DNA of 14,748 nt from Saprospiraceae bacterium (GTDB lineage Bacteria; Bacteroidota; Bacteroidia; Chitinophagales; Saprospiraceae). The position numbers and the translations under genes are program-made. Below, in pieces: positions 7,619 to 12,605 of this stretch (the stretch's first letter is position 1; each line of letters starts with the position of its first letter). The DNA lies in assembly GCA_020849825.1 (NCBI GenBank), contig JADZFP010000246.1, positions 1 to 14,748 on the forward strand. Reading direction: 5' to 3'. A model generated the notes under the pieces. That model was not told the origin of the DNA. It searched no databases and saw only the letters and a program-made list of their open reading frames with translations.

Positions 7619-7685
7619 CAAAAATATAAAAGCAAGATTATTGATTTTGTATTGCAAATATGCATGACATATTTGGTACGTGCAA
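7619..7685 (-). promoter_or_regulatory. Candidate Bacteroidota-type promoter(s) for the Cys-rich/GLPGLI/barrel set
   Basis: On the minus strand, TTG (7685-7683), a 20-base spacer and CATATTTG (7662-7655) approximate the Bacteroidota -33/-7 pattern TTTG-N19-TAnnTTTG, with one mismatch in the -7 box. A second, exact -7 box, TATTTTTG, lies at 7626-7619 but lacks a well-placed -33 element. Either would put transcription upstream of ATG 7579, with a leader of about 70 or 35 bases. The assignment rests on consensus matching in a very AT-rich stretch, where chance matches are common. Confidence 0.35.
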
Positions 7686-7686
7686 T
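7651..7686. promoter_or_regulatory. Candidate operator: two interleaved dyads overlapping the putative promoter
   Basis: A perfect 8-bp inverted repeat, CAAATATG (7655-7662), CATGA spacer, CATATTTG (7668-7675), is framed by a second pair, ATTGCA (7651-7656) and TGCAAT (7681-7686). The inner dyad overlaps the putative -7 box, and the outer pair reaches the putative -33. The arrangement is typical of a binding site for a dimeric regulator, but no regulator gene lies next to it. Confidence 0.4.
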
Positions 7687-7809
7687 TTTTTTGACCTAAC
7701 GGGCAATATTTAACAAAATACAAAATTGGCTCACCTCAATACAGATGAGTAAGGTGTATCAGTGATTTTTACCTAAGACGATGAATTGCCCCGGCTTTAC
7801 CTTGTAAAT

Positions 7810-9813
7810 CTATTGTTGCTTCCGCTGCCCCAGCGTCGGATCTTTCTCTATCGCCTTTTGCCAGTACTCATTGCCTTTGGCGGCATCGCCGGCATTGTGG
7901 TAGGCCGTACCCAGGTCGTAGAGAACGGAGGCATTGTCGGGCGCCAGTTCGGCGGCTTTTTTGAACCATTCCAGCGCTTCAAGGTGCTTTTTTTGCACGC
8001 CATTGAGCACGCCCAGCAGTCGGGCGGTTTCAAAGTCCGTATTGTTGATCTGCCAGGATTCGTTGAGCATTTTGGCGGAAGTGGCGAAGTCGCCTTTTTT
8101 CTCTCCGTAAAATTTGCCGCCGTCGCGCAGGGCGATGCCCAGGTAGGTTTTGATTTTGGGGTCGTTGCTGCCCAGTTTGAGCGCCTGGCGATAGTCGGCC
8201 ACTGCGCCGTCGTAATCTTTCAAATAAAAGCGGTCGCCGGCCCGGGTGATGTAGGCGTCGCGGTAGTTGGGGTAAATCTGAATCGCCTTGTCGGCGTGTT
8301 GGAGCGATTCGCGATAAATCTTTTCTTTCTCCGCCGGGTCTTTGACGTCTTTGGCCTTATCGAACAACACACCCCCGCAGGCATTATGGATTTTGGCGCT
8401 GTTGTCGGAAGTGGTCACATCGGTGAAAAACAGTTTTTCATTCGTCGCCCAGGCGGTGTTGCGCCAAAGGGTTTTAATTGCCCAAAGCGCCGTAATGACG
8501 CCCAGTACCGTCAAAGCCGTGCGCAGGTTGGCATTATTATTACCCCATTGCAGCAGCAGGGCCGCCACGGCCAGGCAAAAACCTGCGGAGGGCATAAAGA
8601 CAAAAAGCTCGCCCATGTTGGTGCCTACCGGGAACACAAAATTGGCCACGATGCTCAGCGTGAGCAGGTAGAACAACACGCCGAAACGCACGGGGTCTTT
8701 TTTTTGAATGCCTCTGATCGCCCAGACCGCCAGACCGATGTACACCGCCATGCTCAACAGGGCTGCCGGACTGCCGAAGGTCTGCATCGGCACCTGTTTG
8801 GGGTAGTAATCGTGCGTGAGCGGGTGAGGGAAAATGAGCAGCCACACGTATTTGCCCAGGGTGTAAAAAATCGTGGCCAGTTTTTCAGCAGGAGAATAGG
8901 GGACCCATTGGTCGCCCACGATCTTCAAATAGGGGTTGTTCATCAATTCCATCGGCGGCTTGCCGAACTGCCAGTCGAGGATTTGCATCCTGATGACAAA
9001 AAACACGGCAAATGCCGCCAGCAGCGGCGCGCTCAGGCTGATTACGCGACCGGCGCCGGCCGGCCGGAAAAAATAGAGCGCCAGCGGAATGACCAGCAGG
9101 AAGGTGACGGCATTTTCTTTGGACAAGGCGGCCAGGAAAAAAGACAAGGCGGCCAGAACGACCCACTGGGTTTTTCCGGTGTCGTAGGCTTTGAAAACCG
9201 ACCAAAGCGCGCCCAGACTGAACAACAAGGTCGCAATCTCGTCGCAACCTTTGATGTTGGCCACTACCTCGGTGTGGATGGGGTGGGCGGCAAACAACAC
9301 GGCAGCCATCCAGGCCAGTACGGCAGCGTAGTCGTCGCCGAAATTGACCTGCAACATGCGGCGCAGAGTGCGGTACAACACTGCGCAGGTAAGGGCAAAC
9401 AAAAGCACCGTGAACAGGTGGAATAAAAACGGCTGGGCGCCCACCAACTCGTACAGCACGGCGAAAAAAACCAGTGTGAGCGGGCGATAACGACCGCCGA
9501 CCACCAGCGATTTTTTGCCCTCGGCGTCGAAAAAGGCCGTAAACGCATCGGTCGTCAGAATACCCGGAATCCCGTCGATCCCTTTTTGGGTGTGCACGTT
9601 GCCGGTGATGACGATGGCGTCGTCGAGCACGAAATTATGCGACAACGTATTGGCATACAGCAAAAATGCAAATGCGAAAATCAGGCCGGTTTGCAGGCCG
9701 ATCCGGGTAAAAAACGGCGGGGCCGTAAAAGCGGCAGGAGCAATTGCCGGACTGGCCGTTTTGGCGGCGGGGCGGGAAGTCGGAGCGGAGCGACGGGGTT
9801 GAGATTTGGCCAT
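7810..9813 (-). CDS. GT-C (TMTC/PMT-like) membrane glycosyltransferase with C-terminal TPR repeats
   Basis: Predicted polytopic membrane protein of 667 aa with a TPR tail, resembling the PMT/GT39 and TMTC group that transfers sugar from a polyprenyl-phosphate carrier. After a Pro/Ala-rich basic N terminus, TM1 (about 40-55) leads into NFVLDDAIVI with the acidic pair D64-D65, the position of the catalytic acidic motif in GT-C enzymes. TMTC-like hallmarks follow: HPIHTEVVANIKGCDEI (177-193), ALSKENAV (229-236) and NFVFPVGTNMGELFVFMPSAG (391-411). About ten hydrophobic segments end near 448. TPR-like helices occupy about 500-660 (DYDGAVADYRQALKLG, EALEWFKKAAELAPDN, GNEYWQKAIEKDPTLG). ATG 9813 was chosen because an in-frame start at 10065 would lie inside trhO and encode a non-domain leader. 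It follows trhO by 86 bases, so they may be co-transcribed. The acceptor is unknown. Confidence 0.85.
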   Translation of the reverse strand: MAKSQPRRSAPTSRPAAKTASPAIAPAAFTAPPFFTRIGLQTGLIFAFAFLLYANTLSHNFVLDDAIVITGNVHTQKGIDGIPGILTTDAFTAFFDAEGKKSLVVGGRYRPLTLVFFAVLYELVGAQPFLFHLFTVLLFALTCAVLYRTLRRMLQVNFGDDYAAVLAWMAAVLFAAHPIHTEVVANIKGCDEIATLLFSLGALWSVFKAYDTGKTQWVVLAALSFFLAALSKENAVTFLLVIPLALYFFRPAGAGRVISLSAPLLAAFAVFFVIRMQILDWQFGKPPMELMNNPYLKIVGDQWVPYSPAEKLATIFYTLGKYVWLLIFPHPLTHDYYPKQVPMQTFGSPAALLSMAVYIGLAVWAIRGIQKKDPVRFGVLFYLLTLSIVANFVFPVGTNMGELFVFMPSAGFCLAVAALLLQWGNNNANLRTALTVLGVITALWAIKTLWRNTAWATNEKLFFTDVTTSDNSAKIHNACGGVLFDKAKDVKDPAEKEKIYRESLQHADKAIQIYPNYRDAYITRAGDRFYLKDYDGAVADYRQALKLGSNDPKIKTYLGIALRDGGKFYGEKKGDFATSAKMLNESWQINNTDFETARLLGVLNGVQKKHLEALEWFKKAAELAPDNASVLYDLGTAYHNAGDAAKGNEYWQKAIEKDPTLGQRKQQ

Positions 9814-9821
9814 ATTTGCAG

Positions 9822-9870
9822 ATTTCGCCCGCGAAAAAAAGAAAATTCCCGGAGTTGGCGCGGGTTTAAA
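9822..9870 (-). terminator. Weak terminator-like element after trhO
   Basis: In the minus-strand transcript below the trhO stop, a short CCCG...CCGGG stem is followed by AATTTTCTTTTTTT. The stem is only 4-5 bp and the U-rich stretch starts two bases later, so termination would be partial at best. The U-rich stretch lies shortly before the ATG of the next gene, and read-through into it is plausible. Confidence 0.25.
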
Positions 9871-9899
9871 TTTTCGCCCGTCAGCGGGGCGACAGAAAT

Positions 9900-10967
9900 T
9901 TAAACGGCCTCCTGTACGCCAAGCGCCGATTGCTCTGCCGTCGGGCGGAAAGCGCGGTACACGCCTTTGCCGAAAGCCGATCCGTTGAAGCGCATGGATT
10001 TGGCTTTTTCCTTGCGTACTTCTTCCGGCAACTGCGCAAAATCGCGGCATTCGGCCGAGCAGCAATTTTCATACGCCGCCTTGCAGGCCGGGCACTGGAT
10101 AAACAGCAGGTGGCAGTAGTCGTTGGCGCAGTTGGTGTGGTCGTCGCAGGGTGCGCCGCACTGGTGGCAGTGGGCGATCACGTCGGGACTGATGCGTTCG
10201 CCCAGGCGTTCGTCAAAGACGAAATTTTTGCCGATAAACTTGTTTTCAAGCCCTTGTGCGCGCACCTGCCGGGCGTATTCGATGATGCCGCCTTCGAGTT
10301 GGAATACGTTTTTGAAACCGCGATAACGCATATAGGCGCTGGCTTTTTCGCAGCGGATACCGCCGGTGCAGTACATCAGCACGTTGCGCTCTTTCTGGTC
10401 GGCGAGTTGTTCGGCTACTAAGGGCAGTTCTTCGCGAAAGGTTGCCACAGGCGGCAAAATGGCATTGTCAAAATGCCCGACTTCGCTTTCATAGTGGTTG
10501 CGCATATCGACGACGACCGTATTCGGGTCGTTCATCAGGGCGTTCCACTCGGCTGCTTTGAGGTGGCGGCCGGTTTGGGCAGGGTCGAAATCGGGGTCGT
10601 CGATACCGTCGGCCACGATTTTGTCCCGCACTTTGATGATGAGGGCGAAAAAGGATTTGCCTTCGGCTTCCACGGCGACGTTCAGGCGCATGCCCTGGAA
10701 AAAATCGATGCTGTTGAGGGCGGTTTTGAAGTCCTCGTACCGGTTTTCCGGCACCGACAATTGCGCATTGACGCCTTCGCCGGCAACGTAAATACGACCC
10801 AACACACCCACGGACTCAAACAGATCGTAGAGGTGATTGCGGAAAAACACGGGGTTTTTCAGTCGCACGTACTTGTAAAAAGAGAGGGTGACACGGGGAT
10901 CGGCGCTGTGTTGCAAGCGATCTTTCAGCTCCCGCCGGCTGACGCGGTTGTAGAGAAATTTCGACAT
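9900..10967 (-). CDS. trhO: tRNA uridine(34) hydroxylase (rhodanese-domain protein)
   Basis: TrhO (formerly YceA) catalyses oxygen-dependent 5-hydroxylation of uridine 34 in the anticodon of certain tRNAs, a step toward mo5U/cmo5U-type modifications. The 355-aa protein has the expected order: N-terminal acylphosphatase-like domain (about 25-115, including YVAGEGVNAQLSVPEN), central rhodanese domain (about 140-240) with VVVDMRNHYESEVGHF, and the active-site loop MYCTGGIRCEKASAYM with catalytic C200. FQLEGGIIEYA closes the rhodanese fold. The Cys-rich C-terminal region (C267, C270, C274, C280, C285, C292, C295, C302, C303, C307) is normal for the family and probably binds metal. The start ATG 10967 is well placed below a TAnnTTTG box at 11021-11014. 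It is transcribed away from the secreted-protein gene on the other side. No truncation or missing catalytic residue. Confidence 0.96.
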   Translation of the reverse strand: MSKFLYNRVSRRELKDRLQHSADPRVTLSFYKYVRLKNPVFFRNHLYDLFESVGVLGRIYVAGEGVNAQLSVPENRYEDFKTALNSIDFFQGMRLNVAVEAEGKSFFALIIKVRDKIVADGIDDPDFDPAQTGRHLKAAEWNALMNDPNTVVVDMRNHYESEVGHFDNAILPPVATFREELPLVAEQLADQKERNVLMYCTGGIRCEKASAYMRYRGFKNVFQLEGGIIEYARQVRAQGLENKFIGKNFVFDERLGERISPDVIAHCHQCGAPCDDHTNCANDYCHLLFIQCPACKAAYENCCSAECRDFAQLPEEVRKEKAKSMRFNGSAFGKGVYRAFRPTAEQSALGVQEAV

Positions 10968-11013
10968 ATTGACTGCGCCCCGGTGTCCGGTTGCAGGGCG
11001 GATGGGCGCGGCG

Positions 11014-11021
11014 CAAAGGTA
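11014..11021 (-). promoter_or_regulatory. Candidate -7 box (TACCTTTG) of the trhO promoter
   Basis: Read on the minus strand, TACCTTTG matches the Bacteroidota -7 consensus TAnnTTTG exactly. It lies about 47 bases before the trhO ATG, which implies a leader of about 40 bases. No good TTTG is found at the expected -33 position, so the call rests on the -7 element and its location. Confidence 0.5.
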
Positions 11022-11123
11022 CGTCGACAGGTATAAATTTGCACTATCCGGCTACTTCTGTCGGTTTTGCTCATTCAGCGGCTTTGTTGGACAGCAGACG
11101 GCTACCTTCCATTAAATAAAAGG

Positions 11124-11152
11124 TTGTATGGTTGCCGGCCTAGATAATTTTG
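11124..11152 (+). promoter_or_regulatory. Candidate promoter of the secreted regulatory-domain protein gene
   Basis: TTG (11124-11126), an 18-base spacer and TAATTTTG (11145-11152) fit the Bacteroidota -33/-7 pattern. Transcription would begin around 11156-11160, leaving only about 12-16 bases before ATG 11172. This favours ATG 11172 over the in-frame TTG at 11157 as the start. Confidence 0.45.
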
Positions 11153-11171
11153 GCCATTGAACTCAAATGAC

Positions 11172-12542
11172 ATGCGGAATTTTCTGTTCCTGAGTTTTTT
11201 TCTGATTGGCTTGAACGCGCTTTCTGGGCAACAACCCTGGCGCTTGCGCGGCCGGGTCGTGGAGGCCAACGGCGAGCCCGTGATCGGCGCTACAATCGCC
11301 TCCGACGGCGTTTTGCGCGCGGTCAGCGATGCCGGGGGGCGTTTTGTCTTCGAAGTGCCGGAAAGGCCCGCCGAACTGGTCGTCCGCCAAATCGGATACT
11401 TTGCCCGCCGTATTCCGTTGGACAGCGCCGGATTCCAGCAGCGGCAACTCGAAATCCAGATATTGATGACGCCATCCAGCATGGAGCTGCCGGAAGTAGG
11501 CGTCACGGGTAAGGCGATGGAAGTATTGTTTGAAGAAGATTACCGCTCCGTTCTGCTCGATTACCTGTTTGCCGGCCCCGACGTCCTGCTGTTGGTGGAA
11601 GAACGCCGGCAGACCTGGCTCCGGCTGGTCGCCGACAACGGCCGCGTTCTTGATCAACTTGCTCTGCCGGCGCCTGCTACCGCGCTGCATCGGAGTTGTA
11701 CGGGCGGAATGCATGTCTGGGGGCCCGAAATGGCCTGGGAGGTGACCCTGGCCGGCCGTGAACTGGATACCTTTCCGCGTTATTCCGCCGCGTTGTTTCA
11801 TGACCTGGTGGAGCCCTGCGTGCTGGAAATGGGCGGCCATTACGTATTCCGGCAGATGGGCCCCTTCCGGCAATCGATCCAGTATTACTACTACGACCCC
11901 GAACAAAAAGTACATCCGCTGGCCTACGTGCGCGACGAAGTGGCCGAGGAACAACTCCTGCGGCGCTACCGTGAAATACTGGCAGCGTACATGCGGACCC
12001 TCCCCGACGTCGATCGGGATGATATTCTGGACAACAAGACGGACTGGACCGATCTGACAAAAGTGCTCGACCCCGAGCGGCTGGCCAAAATGGCTGAAAG
12101 CAACGAGTTGGTGGCCATGCTCGGCTTTTTTCAGTTGATGGCCGAAGACTCGGTGTACGCCCCGCTTTTTCGCACCGACAGCACCTTGCTGCTGTTCGAT
12201 CACGTCAATCGAACCCTGCATTGCTTCCGGCTTGAGCCGTTCCGCGAAACGGCGGTTCCTATCGATTACCATTTGACGGGAGGCTGGAAAAAAGAAATTA
12301 TTGCCGATGAGGCGACCCAACGGTTTTACGCCCGCTTTTCAGGCGGCAGCGAGGGACTGGTTTTAAAAGAAATCGACCCGACAAATGGGCATTTGCTCAA
12401 AAAATATACTCCCTCCGAATCGCCCTACCTCGGTACCCGATACCGGATGCGAAGCGGCTATTTGTATTGTATCGGGCAGGCCAATGCCGGCGACCCGAAC
12501 AGGCGGCTGTATAAGGTGAATATTTTCAAGGGAGGAAAATAG
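11172..12542 (+). CDS. Secreted protein with N-terminal carboxypeptidase-regulatory-like domain
   Basis: Envelope or secreted protein of 456 aa with unknown function. A signal peptide (MRNFLFLSFFLIGLNALSGQ) is followed by a carboxypeptidase-regulatory-like beta-sandwich (about 23-100: WRLRGRVVEANGEPVIGATI, a DAGGRFVFEVP turn and an ELVVRQIGYFARRI strand). The segment ELPEVGVTGKA (105-115) resembles the linker that in TonB-dependent receptors leads into the plug, but no plug or barrel follows. Residues about 125-456 contain repeated short strand pairs (DVLLLVEERRQTWLRLVADNG, GGMHVWGPEMAWEV, TLLLFDHVNRTLHCFRLEPF, GYLYCIGQ), suggestive of a beta-propeller-like fold. That fold is inferred only from the spacing. 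ATG 11172 begins the signal peptide exactly; the TTG at 11157 would add five residues. It is divergent from trhO, with 204 bases between them, and 63 bases separate it from the nuclease gene. Confidence 0.75.
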   Translation: MRNFLFLSFFLIGLNALSGQQPWRLRGRVVEANGEPVIGATIASDGVLRAVSDAGGRFVFEVPERPAELVVRQIGYFARRIPLDSAGFQQRQLEIQILMTPSSMELPEVGVTGKAMEVLFEEDYRSVLLDYLFAGPDVLLLVEERRQTWLRLVADNGRVLDQLALPAPATALHRSCTGGMHVWGPEMAWEVTLAGRELDTFPRYSAALFHDLVEPCVLEMGGHYVFRQMGPFRQSIQYYYYDPEQKVHPLAYVRDEVAEEQLLRRYREILAAYMRTLPDVDRDDILDNKTDWTDLTKVLDPERLAKMAESNELVAMLGFFQLMAEDSVYAPLFRTDSTLLLFDHVNRTLHCFRLEPFRETAVPIDYHLTGGWKKEIIADEATQRFYARFSGGSEGLVLKEIDPTNGHLLKKYTPSESPYLGTRYRMRSGYLYCIGQANAGDPNRRLYKVNIFKGGK

Positions 12543-12605
12543 GCGCGTTGCCGCTTGCTTTTTTCAAACATTTTATTGGAAAAACGGCAGAACTTTACCC
12601 CCGTT

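Noticed and set aside
7732..7756. Imperfect CACCT...AGGTG dyad below the TMTC-like gene as a terminator
   Set aside because: The stem is short and interrupted, with no U-rich tail on the relevant strand. It is too weak to annotate.
7786..9426. 546-codon plus-strand open frame antisense to the TMTC-like gene
   Set aside because: It is the shadow of a conserved membrane protein. Its translation is a mix of Gly/His/Gln/Arg-rich segments with no domain, signal or consistent pattern, as expected from antisense of GC-rich codons.
11163..12320. 385-codon minus-strand open frame antisense to the secreted regulatory-domain protein gene
   Set aside because: The plus-strand frame has a signal peptide, a recognisable domain and a promoter candidate. 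The antisense product has none of these.
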